Assembly: GCA_016223105.1 (NCBI GenBank)
Contig: JACRPR010000019.1
Coordinates: 1 to 42,143, forward strand
From: Chloroflexota bacterium
Lineage (GTDB): Bacteria; Chloroflexota; Anaerolineae; UBA4142
Direction of reading: 5' to 3'
Length of the DNA: 42,143 nucleotides
This document shows positions 20,961 to 29,542 of the stretch, piece after piece. The position numbers were made by a program, and so were the translations under genes. The notes beneath the pieces were generated by a model, which worked only from the letters and a program-made list of their open reading frames with translations, searched no databases and was not told where the DNA came from. Each line of letters opens with the position of its first letter. The first letter of the stretch is position 1.

Positions 20961-22640
20961 TCACGCGCGCAAGGGTTTGCGCGGACGCGGGGCGAACAAT
21001 TGGCGAATCGTCGGCAATTGTGCGCGCGCGGCTTCTTCGCCGCGTTGCACGAATTCGTTCACTTTGTCGTACTCGAACGTGCCATAGCGCGCGATGTTCG
21101 GCGAGATCAACACATCCACCGGCCCCATCCGTGTCCGAATGATCTCGCTCTCCATAATTTCCATCGCGCCCATAATAATGCCGATCACATTCGGCAATTT
21201 GCCTTCGCGTTTGAGTTCGCGGCGATGCAACCGATCTTCGAGACTGGGAATGACACTGCTCGCGAGAATAATGTTCGCGCCGCGATCGGCGAGCAATTGC
21301 GTCGGCACCGGGTTGACCGAGCCGCCGTCAATCAAAAAGCGGCCGGCGACCGGCGCGGGTTCGAGCACGCCGATCACGCTCATACTCGCGCGCACCGCGT
21401 CGGCGACCGGTCCGCGATCGAATACGATCTCTTCGCCCGAAATCAAATCGCAGGCGATAATATACATTGGGATACTTAAATCGTCAAATGTCTTCTGGTT
21501 CAACACCTTGCGAAAATAACTCAGCACCATATTGCCTTTAATCAAGCCAGTGCGCGGGGGCAGGCGAAAATCCCAAAACCGAATGCCGCTCAAAAAATTA
21601 TATTTATTTTGAATGTCCGCGGCAAACTCAATGATTTGCTCGAAGGATTGCCCGGCGGCGTAGAGCGAGCCGAACACCGCGCCCGCGCTCGTCCCGGCAA
21701 TCATATCAATCGGAATGCCTTCTTGTTCGAGCACGCGCAAAACGCCAATGTGCGCCATCCCGCGCGCGTTGCCGCTGGAGAGCGCGATGCCGACGACGCG
21801 TTGCGCGATGCGGCGCGCGAGCCGTTGAATGGATTTATCATTCGCGTCCGCGCTCCACAAACCTTTGGGCGCGATGCTCTTGAGCCATTCGGGTTCGGCA
21901 TCGCCGACCTGTACGGTAATATCCGCCAGCTCCATCGCTTTGAGCGTCAACGGTGTTTCGTACGGCGCGATGCAAAGCAGAACCCAGTAAAATTGATCCA
22001 CGAGTCGGCTGAGTTCGCCGGCAAGATTTTCCGTGTCGCTCAAGTGTCCGCGCACCAGCGCGACATTCGCTTGCGCGAGCGCGTGTTGATTCAGCGTAAC
22101 ATTTGCCAAGCCGCCGAGATCGAACAGACAGACTTCTTCGCCGGTCACATGGGCAAGATGACGCGCCAGGGTGGGCGCGGCGCGCCCCATCGCCGCGACG
22201 ATGTTGAACTCTTCGCGCAGGATCGGCGATTGTTGCGAGCGCCCCAAGCGTCGTCCCAGTTCGCGCGTCATCATCAGCGCGATTGCCGGATGTTGTTGCA
22301 ATAATTCTTCGAGATCGTGCTGGCGCAGAACGAGCAAATCCGCGTCGATCACCACGCGCACGGTCGCCGAACGTTTTTCGCCGAGCAGAAGCGCCATCTC
22401 GCCAAAAAAATTACCGGGTCCCAAATAGTTGTAAATTTTTTCGCGCCCGGCTTTATCGGACACGATCTTGACCTGACCGCTTTCGATAATGTACATACAA
22501 TCGCCGGGCTCGTCTTCGGCAAAGACAATCGCGCCCTTGTGATAATGCTCGCGTTGCAAACGCCGCGAGATCGCGTCGATCACCGGATCGTCGAGTTCGG
22601 CGAAAAATGGAATTTGGCGGAGGTCTTGTTTCGTAGCCAT
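20961..22640 (-). CDS. CNB-domain patatin-like phospholipase (NTE family), copy 2
   Basis: A tandem paralogue of the 19194 gene with the same three-part layout: CNB domain (AIVFAEDEPGDCMYIIESGQVKIVS; YLGPGNFFGEMALLLGEKRSATVRV), P-loop-like middle (FNIVAAMGRAAPTLARHLAHVTGE) and patatin core (SSGNARGMAHIG, GTSAGAVF, DGGSVNPVPT). The RSATVRV cassette is the canonical nucleotide-phosphate-binding part of CNB domains and is better conserved here than in copy 1, where it reads NHSASVYV. So this copy is the more likely cyclic-nucleotide responder. The gene starts ten bases after the cyclase gene ends. Confidence 0.92.
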   Translation of the reverse strand: MATKQDLRQIPFFAELDDPVIDAISRRLQREHYHKGAIVFAEDEPGDCMYIIESGQVKIVSDKAGREKIYNYLGPGNFFGEMALLLGEKRSATVRVVIDADLLVLRQHDLEELLQQHPAIALMMTRELGRRLGRSQQSPILREEFNIVAAMGRAAPTLARHLAHVTGEEVCLFDLGGLANVTLNQHALAQANVALVRGHLSDTENLAGELSRLVDQFYWVLLCIAPYETPLTLKAMELADITVQVGDAEPEWLKSIAPKGLWSADANDKSIQRLARRIAQRVVGIALSSGNARGMAHIGVLRVLEQEGIPIDMIAGTSAGAVFGSLYAAGQSFEQIIEFAADIQNKYNFLSGIRFWDFRLPPRTGLIKGNMVLSYFRKVLNQKTFDDLSIPMYIIACDLISGEEIVFDRGPVADAVRASMSVIGVLEPAPVAGRFLIDGGSVNPVPTQLLADRGANIILASSVIPSLEDRLHRRELKREGKLPNVIGIIMGAMEIMESEIIRTRMGPVDVLISPNIARYGTFEYDKVNEFVQRGEEAARAQLPTIRQLFAPRPRKPLRA

Positions 22641-22650
22641 CGAGTTGATC

Positions 22651-25600
22651 CTATACCGTTACCGGTTGCGCGAGCCGCGCGAGTTCGGCGCGCGCGCGCG
22701 CGCTTTCGATTTTTGCGCCGAGCCGATCAAACGTCGCGATCGCGTCATCCAACGCGCGCCGCGCTTCGATTGCATCGCCGCGATCCCGCGCGAGCAAGCC
22801 GAGTTGAAAACGCGTTTTCGCCAGTTCAATCGGATTGTCGAGTTTCGTCAACACAACCAAACTGCGTAACAGATATTGATTCGCGTCATCCGCGCGATTT
22901 TGCATCCGCGCGATTTTGCCCAGCACGCGCAGGGCTTGTCCCTCGTTGATGCGACTGCCGATTTCCGACGCGAGCGTGAGCGCGAGATTCGCCGCATCGT
23001 TTGCTTCCGGCAACATGGCTTTGCCGAGATCCGCTTCTGCCATCAGCCACAACGTTTCGGCTTGGTTCTCTTTATGCCGGATTTCACTGGCAATGTCAAG
23101 TGCGCGACTCAAGTGCGCGAGGGCGTCCTCAAAGCGCGCTTGCAAAATCAGCGTGTGCGCGAGATTGTTGAGCGCGCCGCCGATGATATAATTCTCTTTG
23201 ATCTTTTCCGCGCTTGCCAACGCGCGTTCGAAATACGCGCGCGCCGCCGCGTAATCGCCTTGTTCGCGACGCAACAATCCCAGGTTGTTGTTCACCTGCG
23301 CGATGCCGCGCGTGTCGCCGGTCTTGACGCGAATTTCGAGCGTCTTTTGAAAATGCTCCAATGCGCGCGCCCACGCGCCTTGCCCCAATGCAAGGTTGCC
23401 CAAATTATTGTGCGAGTTCGAAACGCCGGTCAGGTCGCCGATCATTTCGCGCAAGTGCAAACCTTTTTCGGCGTACGCCGCCGCGCGTTCCCAATCGCCT
23501 TTGCGATTGAACAACACCGCGAGTCCGTTGTACGCCGACGCCATCTCGCTGTAATTGTCCGTGCCTTCGACGATCTGCAAACTTTTCATCCGCCATTCGT
23601 ACGCCTGCTCGAAATCGCCGAGCCGATATTGCACCCAACCGATGTCGTTGTAAATTCGCACCCGCTCCGGCGATTTGGAATTGGCATCGTGTTCGAGTTC
23701 GCTCAACGCGTTGTTGAGCCAGCGCAACGATTCCGCGTAATCGCCGCGCCGTTCGCCGACGCGACCAATCAAACGCATAATCTCCGCGCTCTGGCGCAAC
23801 GCGTCGGGTGTGCGCGAAAACGCGCGGCTCGCTTCGAGCGCGATCAACAGCGATGTCGTCGCGCCGTTGTAATCCGCGACGAATGTTTGCACCGAGCCCA
23901 GCCCGACGTACAGATCGAGTTGTTGCGCGGTCGTCGCGTTGAGTTTGCCCAAACACTCGACGCCGAGCCGGAATTGTTTGATCGCTTGATCGTTCGCGAA
24001 ACGTTCGGCGGCGTGTTTGCCCGCGCGAATGAGCCAGGGCAATGCGTGCGCGAAATCCTTGCTTTCGTGAAAATGAAACGCCAACTCGTCGGCGTGTTCG
24101 TCCAACCGATCTTTGAATTGCGTTTCGATTCCTGCCGCGATTTTGTGATGCAAAAATTCGCGGCGGCGGACGAGCAAACTCGAATAGACCGTATCCTGAA
24201 TCAGAATGTGATTAAAGTGATAACGCGCGTCGCCGTCGCCGACGATGCGCGTAACGAGCGCGCGTTCGACAAGTTCGTGCAGTTCATCCGCGAGATTGCG
24301 ATCGCTGTCCACGACACGCGCGACGAGCGCGCGCGAAAAATCGCGACCGATCACCGCGGCGCATTGCGCGGTTTGACGCGCGCCTTCGCTCAACGCGTCG
24401 ACACGCGCGAGAATCAATCCTTGCAAGGATGTCGGCACTTGCAAGCCCTCGATGTCCGCGTCGGGCACGATTTCCCAACGCGTCGCGCCGCGCCGAATGA
24501 CGCCGCGATCAATCAACATCCGAATCATTTCTTCGAGATAAAACGGATTGCCTTCGGCGCGTTGGGGAATGATCTGCTTGAGACGGTCGGGCAATTCGTG
24601 AATCGTCAACAGCAGATCAATCAGCGTCATGCTATCGGCGAGCGAGAGCGGCGCGAGTGGGATGTGCGAAAAGCGCGCGGCATAATTTTGCGCGCCGAGT
24701 TGTTGGAGTTTCGGCGCGGCGGCGCCTTCGGTCGGGCGCGAGTTGCAATAGATCGCCAACGGAAATTGTTCGACCGCATCGAGCAGAAAGATCAACAGGT
24801 CGAGCGCCACCGGATCGATCCAGTGAATATCTTCAAAAATCAAAACGAGTGGACATGCGCGCGCGCGCGCTGTGATCAAATCGCGAATCGCGATGAACGT
24901 TTGTTGTTGCAATTGCGGCGGCGCGAGATGACGAATGCGCGCGGCTTGCTCTTTTTCGAGAAGTCGAATCGAAAACAAGTGATGAATGTACGGCACGACA
25001 GCGGCGGGCGATTGCGTCGGCGCGAGATAATGTGCCGCGCCGCGTTCGATTTTTTCGCGCGTGATTTCTTCCGGGTCATCGTCCGCGATTTCAAAGTACG
25101 CTTTGAGCAACCGCAAAAATACGCCATACGCCGGTTGACCATACGCGAGGCACGCGCCTTCCAAAACGGTTACGCGCCGGTCGGCGAGATATTCTTTCAA
25201 CTCGCTTGTGAGACGCGATTTGCCGATGCCCGCGTTGCCGGTCACCAGCATCATTTGCCCGGCGGCGCGTTCAACCAACTCATCCATCCCGCGACAGACG
25301 CGCGCAAACTCATCGCGGCGTCCGACCATCGGCGCGCTCAAACCGGGAATGCCGCGCACGCGTCCTTCTTTTTTCAACGGCGCGACCGCTTCAAAAATTT
25401 CAACCGGCTCGACGCGATTCTTGACGCGCAGTGCGCCGAGCTCGCGAAATTCAAACAACGGTTTCGTCGGTTCGTACACGGTGCGACTGACCAGGATTGT
25501 CCCAGGTTCTGCCGCGCTCTGCAAACGCGACGCGACGTTCACGGTATCGCCGAGCGCGGTGTACTCCATTCGCAAATCCGAGCCGATGCTTCCAACGACG

Positions 25601-26178
25601 ACCAAGCCGGCATTTAAACCGATGCGAACCTGGAGCGCGATACCATAGCGCGGTTGCAAATCGGCGTTGATGCGTTTGAGCGCGTCGTGCATTCCGAACG
25701 CGGCGCGCACCGCGCGCGCGGGATCGTCCTCGTGCGCGATCGGCGCGCCAAACAACGCCATCACGCCATCGCCCATCACTTTGTCGAGCGTGCCTTCGTG
25801 TTTATAAATTTCCGCGGTGAATGCTTGGAGCGTGCCGTTGATGATTTCGAACACTTGCTCGGGGTCGAGTCGTTCGGAGAGCGCGGTATAACCGCTGAGG
25901 TCGGCGAACAACGCGGTTACGTTGCGGCGTTCGCCTTCGACTTGTTTGCCGACGCGCGCGATTTTTTCCGCGAGCGGTGTGGGGATTTGTTCCGCGACGC
26001 GTTCGCGATTTTCCACGGGCGCGCTGGAGAAATTAACGCCGCAGTTTCCGCAAAAACGAAAATTGCCGGGATTTTGAAAACCGCACGCGCCGCAAACTTG
26101 CGCGAGTGATGCGCCGCATTGCGCGCACACACGCGCACCGATTGAATTGGAATGTCCGCAAGCCGAACAGAGTCTCAT
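22651..26178 (-). CDS. Zinc-ribbon / adenylate cyclase / AAA ATPase / TPR signalling protein
   Basis: The 1,175-residue product starts at ATG 26178 with paired zinc ribbons (CSACGHSN...CAQCGASL...CGACGFQN...CGNCGVNF). A class III nucleotide cyclase domain follows (about residues 75-250) with metal Asp in ALFADLSGYTALSERLD, VMGDGVMALFGAP and LGDTVNVASRLQ. An AAA/STAND-type ATPase has Walker A GNAGIGKSR, and a long helical region ends in many TPR repeats (KEGLHLREMIGDLTGVSNSHNNLGNLALGQG and similar). This architecture is a cytosolic sensor cyclase that makes cAMP or cGMP; the neighbouring CNB-patatins are natural receivers. The catalytic residues appear intact, so it is probably active. Confidence 0.92.
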   Translation of the reverse strand: MRLCSACGHSNSIGARVCAQCGASLAQVCGACGFQNPGNFRFCGNCGVNFSSAPVENRERVAEQIPTPLAEKIARVGKQVEGERRNVTALFADLSGYTALSERLDPEQVFEIINGTLQAFTAEIYKHEGTLDKVMGDGVMALFGAPIAHEDDPARAVRAAFGMHDALKRINADLQPRYGIALQVRIGLNAGLVVVGSIGSDLRMEYTALGDTVNVASRLQSAAEPGTILVSRTVYEPTKPLFEFRELGALRVKNRVEPVEIFEAVAPLKKEGRVRGIPGLSAPMVGRRDEFARVCRGMDELVERAAGQMMLVTGNAGIGKSRLTSELKEYLADRRVTVLEGACLAYGQPAYGVFLRLLKAYFEIADDDPEEITREKIERGAAHYLAPTQSPAAVVPYIHHLFSIRLLEKEQAARIRHLAPPQLQQQTFIAIRDLITARARACPLVLIFEDIHWIDPVALDLLIFLLDAVEQFPLAIYCNSRPTEGAAAPKLQQLGAQNYAARFSHIPLAPLSLADSMTLIDLLLTIHELPDRLKQIIPQRAEGNPFYLEEMIRMLIDRGVIRRGATRWEIVPDADIEGLQVPTSLQGLILARVDALSEGARQTAQCAAVIGRDFSRALVARVVDSDRNLADELHELVERALVTRIVGDGDARYHFNHILIQDTVYSSLLVRRREFLHHKIAAGIETQFKDRLDEHADELAFHFHESKDFAHALPWLIRAGKHAAERFANDQAIKQFRLGVECLGKLNATTAQQLDLYVGLGSVQTFVADYNGATTSLLIALEASRAFSRTPDALRQSAEIMRLIGRVGERRGDYAESLRWLNNALSELEHDANSKSPERVRIYNDIGWVQYRLGDFEQAYEWRMKSLQIVEGTDNYSEMASAYNGLAVLFNRKGDWERAAAYAEKGLHLREMIGDLTGVSNSHNNLGNLALGQGAWARALEHFQKTLEIRVKTGDTRGIAQVNNNLGLLRREQGDYAAARAYFERALASAEKIKENYIIGGALNNLAHTLILQARFEDALAHLSRALDIASEIRHKENQAETLWLMAEADLGKAMLPEANDAANLALTLASEIGSRINEGQALRVLGKIARMQNRADDANQYLLRSLVVLTKLDNPIELAKTRFQLGLLARDRGDAIEARRALDDAIATFDRLGAKIESARARAELARLAQPVTV

Positions 26179-26216
26179 CACAATTTCCGATTGAGAGCAC
26201 ACTTGAACTTGCGCCA

Positions 26217-26245
26217 ATTATACAACAGGAAAATATGCCGTGCAA
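26217..26245 (-). promoter_or_regulatory. Promoter of the cyclase-patatin-kinase cluster
   Basis: On the minus strand, TTGCAC (26240-26245), a 17-base spacer and TATAAT (26217-26222). The leader to ATG 26178 would be about 32 bases. Confidence 0.7.
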
Positions 26246-26262
26246 TTAGTACTGTGGTCAAG

Positions 26263-26300
26263 ACAAAAAAAGGCAACTCGCTCCAGACGCGAGTTGCCTT
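26263..26300 (-). terminator. Rho-independent terminator after the small secreted protein
   Basis: AAGGCAACTCGC/GCGAGTTGCCTT (26270-26281 with 26289-26300) is followed on the minus strand by TTTTTTGTC. It ends the riboswitch transcript ahead of the cyclase promoter. Confidence 0.9.
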
Positions 26301-26341
26301 CAACGATGAGAGTACGACGATGTGCAATAATGCCAACGGTA

Positions 26342-26734
26342 CTAGTCGGTGTCGAATTTGAAGACAAGCGTTTGCTTGCCGTTGTTCTTTTTCACTTGAA
26401 CGTCGCCGTCGTACGATACTGTTACGGTTGGGCGAGTGGCGTACTTACCATCCACGAAGACCATCATGTCGTCGCCATTCCCCCGCGCCGTTACATTCTT
26501 GATGAGCGGAACATTGGGACCCGCCGTTTTGCATCCGCCGGCTTTTTGATCGCCATAGCGCGTGCCTTGCGGCACCACAACTTTGATCGCTTGGTTCGCG
26601 CCGGCGTCCACGAGCAACCATTCGCCGTTCACGCACAATTTGGGATCGTCCCACATTTCGCCTGCGCCGACAATGGCGAAGGACATGGGAACCAACACGA
26701 CGACCAGCATGAGCGCTAACACTAACTTTTTCAT
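26342..26734 (-). CDS. Small secreted protein under riboswitch control
   Basis: ATG 26734 follows a strong AGGAGGT ribosome-binding site and begins a signal peptide (MKKLVLALMLVVVLVPMSFA). The mature part of about 110 residues is beta-rich, with two Cys (KLCVNGEWLLVDAG and GGCKTAGP) and sheets such as GDDMMVFVDGKYATRPTVTVSYDG. I recognise no named family. A c-di-GMP-I riboswitch and a terminator precede it, so the protein belongs to the motile/sessile switch, presumably an envelope or matrix component. Functional assignment is inference only. Confidence 0.85.
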   Translation of the reverse strand: MKKLVLALMLVVVLVPMSFAIVGAGEMWDDPKLCVNGEWLLVDAGANQAIKVVVPQGTRYGDQKAGGCKTAGPNVPLIKNVTARGNGDDMMVFVDGKYATRPTVTVSYDGDVQVKKNNGKQTLVFKFDTD

Positions 26735-26789
26735 CCTGACCTCCTTTGCTCTTGGCAGTTGTTTCCGATGAATCACTTCGCCGGGAAAA

Positions 26790-26832
26790 TAAAAATCTGC
26801 CTAATTCCGTTACACCGGGGAATAGGCAGATG
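26790..26832 (-). terminator. Riboswitch expression-platform terminator
   Basis: On the minus strand, ATCTGCCTATTCC pairs with GGAATTAGGCAGAT (one bulge) and is followed by TTTTATTTT. It lies between the aptamer and the gene, so ligand binding probably sets read-through. Confidence 0.88.
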
Positions 26833-26845
26833 GATGATTGCTATT

Positions 26846-26940
26846 CCACTTCGGCAACCTGGCAGTCTTGGCGTTTGTTTACGCTTTAGACCCATAGTTT
26901 TGCGTCCCCGCCTTTCGACGAGTTTGCCTTTATCGGTGTC
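26846..26940 (-). ncRNA. Cyclic-di-GMP-I (GEMM-I) riboswitch aptamer
   Basis: The minus strand contains the family's conserved blocks in order: AGGCAAAC, CGAAAGGCGGGGACGCAAA, GGGTCTAA, and CTGCCAGGTTGCCG (the tetraloop-receptor side). P1 can close with CAC/GTG. A promoter lies upstream and a terminator downstream. c-di-GMP is the family's ligand; whether it turns expression on or off cannot be read here. Confidence 0.9.
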
Positions 26941-26960
26941 TAGTACTTTTTTCTGCTTGC

Positions 26961-26989
26961 ATAGTACTCGAATCCCAATTGATCTTCAA
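26961..26989 (-). promoter_or_regulatory. Promoter of the riboswitch transcript
   Basis: TTGAAG (26984-26989), a 17-base spacer and TACTAT (26961-26966) on the minus strand, just upstream of the GEMM aptamer. Confidence 0.6.
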
Positions 26990-27036
26990 TAGGATTGTGG
27001 TACTCTTGCGAGCGAAATTTTTTTCAATCGCAAATT

Positions 27037-27849
27037 TTACACGCGTTGACAGGTCGGACAGAAATGTGTGCCGCGTTGCACAACAACCGTTTTCACAATC
27101 GGTGTGCCGCATCGCCGGCACGGTCGTTCTTCGCGATCAAACGCGCGCAAACTTTCTTGAAAGCCGCCGCTCTTGCCGTTGACGCGTTTGTACATTACAT
27201 CAATACTCGTCCCGCCAACCGCAATCGCGCGTTTGAGAATTTGTTGCATCGCGCGATGTAAGCGCGCGCGCTCGACGCGCGTGAGTGATTCCGCCGCGCG
27301 GAGTGGATGCAGACGCGCATACCACAACGATTCGTCTACGTAGATATTTCCCAAGCCCGCGAGAAATGTTTGATCGAGCAAAAGCGGTTTCAAATGTCCG
27401 CGCCGCGTTTCAAAACGCGCGTGAAAATCTTTGATCGAAATCTCCGGCGCTTCGGGTCCGAGTTTGCCGACGACGCGTGCGGGATCGTCCACGAGCCACA
27501 TTCGCCCAAACTTGCGCGGGTCGCGAAAACGCAATTCGCGTCCGTTGCTCAACGCGAGAACGACGTGATGATGTTTGTCGCGCGGTGTGTTCGGTTTCTC
27601 GACGTAGAACGCGCCGGTCATTCGCAAATGCGCGAGCAAAAATTTTCCGCGCGATAAATGGAAAATCAAATACTTGCCGCGTCGCGTGATCTTTATTATT
27701 TTGTGTCCGCGAATTTGCGCGACAAATTCGCGCGCGCGCGGCGTCGCAATCGTGCGCGCCCAATTCACTTGCGCGCGCACAATGGTTTTGCCGATCACGC
27801 GCGGTCGCAAATCGCGCACGACCGTTTCGACTTCGGGTAATTCTGGCAT
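27037..27849 (-). CDS. mutM: Formamidopyrimidine-DNA glycosylase (Fpg/MutM)
   Basis: Fpg removes 8-oxoguanine and other oxidised purines. The 270-residue product begins MPELPEVETVVRDL, whose P1 (after Met removal) is the catalytic nucleophile and E2 the acid. LLLDQTFLAGLGNIYVDESL is the conserved DNA-binding helix-two-turn-helix, and the C-terminal zinc finger CRRCGTPIVKTVVVQRGTHFCPTC is intact. Nothing unusual is seen; it should be active. Confidence 0.95.
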   Translation of the reverse strand: MPELPEVETVVRDLRPRVIGKTIVRAQVNWARTIATPRAREFVAQIRGHKIIKITRRGKYLIFHLSRGKFLLAHLRMTGAFYVEKPNTPRDKHHHVVLALSNGRELRFRDPRKFGRMWLVDDPARVVGKLGPEAPEISIKDFHARFETRRGHLKPLLLDQTFLAGLGNIYVDESLWYARLHPLRAAESLTRVERARLHRAMQQILKRAIAVGGTSIDVMYKRVNGKSGGFQESLRAFDREERPCRRCGTPIVKTVVVQRGTHFCPTCQRV

Positions 27850-27863
27850 AGTTGGTTAGTTCG

Positions 27864-27937
27864 GTAGTGCAATCGTGCGATAGTTGAATGTGCGTTTTCA
27901 GTTGCCGCACTATACAACTATCGCACTATCGCACTAC
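27864..27937. repeat. GTAGTGCGATAGTTG-type inverted repeat
   Basis: GTAGTGCAATCGTGCGATAG near 27864 is mirrored by CTATCGCACTATCGCACTAC ending at 27937, making a hairpin upstream of Fpg. The UbiD stop (27934-27936) lies inside its right arm. Confidence 0.75.
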
Positions 27938-29391
27938 AAACCGTATTCCTTCCAGCGTTGATCCACCAACGCTTGAATCTCCGGCGACATTGCGATTGCG
28001 GGGGGCCACGGTTGATGCTGACCTGGATCGCGATCGGTTTTGCGCGTCGCATCAATGCCGAGTTTGCCGCCGAGATTTTTTTCGAGCGACGCGTGATCGA
28101 GATCATCCGTCGCGCCGGACACGATTTGTAAATCGCGGAGCGGATCGTAATTCGCGAGCACCTCAAACGCGACCTGGGATAGATTTTGCACGTCCACATC
28201 CGCGTCCACGACGATGATCGTTTTCGTCAGCATCATCAAGCCGAGTCCCCACAAGCCGTACATCACTTTGCGCGCGTGACCAGGGAAGCGTTTCTTGATG
28301 CTCACGATCACGAGATTGTGGAACACGCCTTCCGCCGGCATATTCACGTCCACGATCTCGCCCATAAATAATTTCATCAACGGCAAAAACAATCGTTCGG
28401 TCGCCTTGCCCATCCAGTAATCTTCCATCGGCGGCTTGCCGACAATCGTCGTCGGATAAATCGCGTCGCGGCGATGCGTGATCGCGGTAACGTGCATCAC
28501 CGGATAATTGTCCGCGAGCGAATAATAGCCGGTGTGATCACCAAACGGTCCTTCGATTTTTTGTTCGCGCGGATCCACGTATCCTTCGATGATGATCTCC
28601 GCGTCCGCCGGCACTTCGAGCGGTTGCGAAACGCATTTGACGAGTTCGACCGATTTACCGCGCAACCAACCCGCGAGCATCATCTCGTCAATGTTCGGCG
28701 GGAGCGGCGCAGACCCAGCCCAGATGATTGTGGGATCGCCGCCGAGCGACACCGCGACCGGAATTTTTTCCGTGCCGATGTCTTGCGCGACGCGTTGATG
28801 TTCCGTGCCGCCCTTGTGTCTCTGCCAGTGCATGCCCAGGGTTTGATCATCGAACACTTGGAGCCGATACATTCCGACGTTGCGTTTGCCGGTTTGCGGA
28901 TCGCGGCTGAAGACGGCGGGCAGTGTGATATACCGTCCTGCGTCGAGGGGCCAACATTTGATGATGGGCAAAGCGGAGAGATTCGGTTTTTCCATCACAA
29001 CTTCTTGGCACGCGCCGCGATTCACGTACTTGGGTTCGGTATTCTTGAGACCGTTCAACATTTCAAATCCGCGTTGCGCTTTTTCGATCAAGCCGCGCGG
29101 CATGTCCATCGAAATAAATGCGGACAATTTTTCGTTGAGATCGTTCAAGCGTTCGACGCCGAGCGCGGATGCCATGCGCGTTTCACTGCCGAACAAATTG
29201 ATCGCGACCGGCATCGTGTGCCCGCGCACGTTCTCGAACACGAGCGCGACATTTTTATCGCCCGCGCTTTTCATCACGCGATCCGCGATCTCGGTGATTT
29301 CCAAATCCTGGTTCACCGGCGCAGTGATGCGAACGAGTTGTTTGTTTTTTTCCAAGCGCGCGAGAAACTCGCGCAGATCGCGATATGCCAT
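27934..29391 (-). CDS. UbiD family decarboxylase
   Basis: UbiD enzymes use prenylated FMN for reversible decarboxylation, for example in ubiquinone/menaquinone synthesis. The 485-residue product reads MAYRDLREFLARLEKNKQLVR, LNGLKNTEPKYVNRGACQEVV, RYITLPAVFSRDPQTGKRNVGMYRLQVFDDQTLGMHWQ, PFGDHTGYYSLADNYPVMHVTAITHRRDAIYPTTIVGKPPMEDYWMGKATERLF and VVDADVDVQNLSQVAFEVLANYDP, all standard family segments. The start at ATG 29391 is preceded by GGAG; the upstream extension looks untranslated. No UbiX (prenyl-FMN maker) is seen nearby. The substrate, quinone precursor or aromatic acid, is not decided by the sequence. Confidence 0.93.
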   Translation of the reverse strand: MAYRDLREFLARLEKNKQLVRITAPVNQDLEITEIADRVMKSAGDKNVALVFENVRGHTMPVAINLFGSETRMASALGVERLNDLNEKLSAFISMDMPRGLIEKAQRGFEMLNGLKNTEPKYVNRGACQEVVMEKPNLSALPIIKCWPLDAGRYITLPAVFSRDPQTGKRNVGMYRLQVFDDQTLGMHWQRHKGGTEHQRVAQDIGTEKIPVAVSLGGDPTIIWAGSAPLPPNIDEMMLAGWLRGKSVELVKCVSQPLEVPADAEIIIEGYVDPREQKIEGPFGDHTGYYSLADNYPVMHVTAITHRRDAIYPTTIVGKPPMEDYWMGKATERLFLPLMKLFMGEIVDVNMPAEGVFHNLVIVSIKKRFPGHARKVMYGLWGLGLMMLTKTIIVVDADVDVQNLSQVAFEVLANYDPLRDLQIVSGATDDLDHASLEKNLGGKLGIDATRKTDRDPGQHQPWPPAIAMSPEIQALVDQRWKEYGL

Positions 29392-29433
29392 TGCTACTCC
29401 AAAAACAAGCCCGCCGGTAATGAGCACTGGGAT

Positions 29434-29516
29434 GTCGTTGCGAGGAGCGTTTTTTGCGACGAAGCAATCCCCAATTTACTGCTGGAGATTGCTTCGCATA
29501 AATCGTTCGCAATGAC
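29434..29516. repeat. 83-bp palindromic repeat (GTCGTTGCGAG...CAATGAC)
   Basis: Same family as the element at 10680-10779: GTCGTTGCGAGG...GAAGCAATCCCC...GAGATTGCTTCG...CGCAATGAC. It lies between two minus-strand genes, in the leader region of ubiD. Confidence 0.85.
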
Positions 29517-29542
29517 AAGGTGGGTACGGAGGCGGGAATGTG

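Noticed and set aside
22876..25617. A 913-residue open frame on the plus strand opposite the cyclase gene
   Set aside because: Its composition (Arg/His/Phe/Val-rich, no domains) is the usual shadow of a GC-rich gene. The minus strand encodes a clear multi-domain protein.
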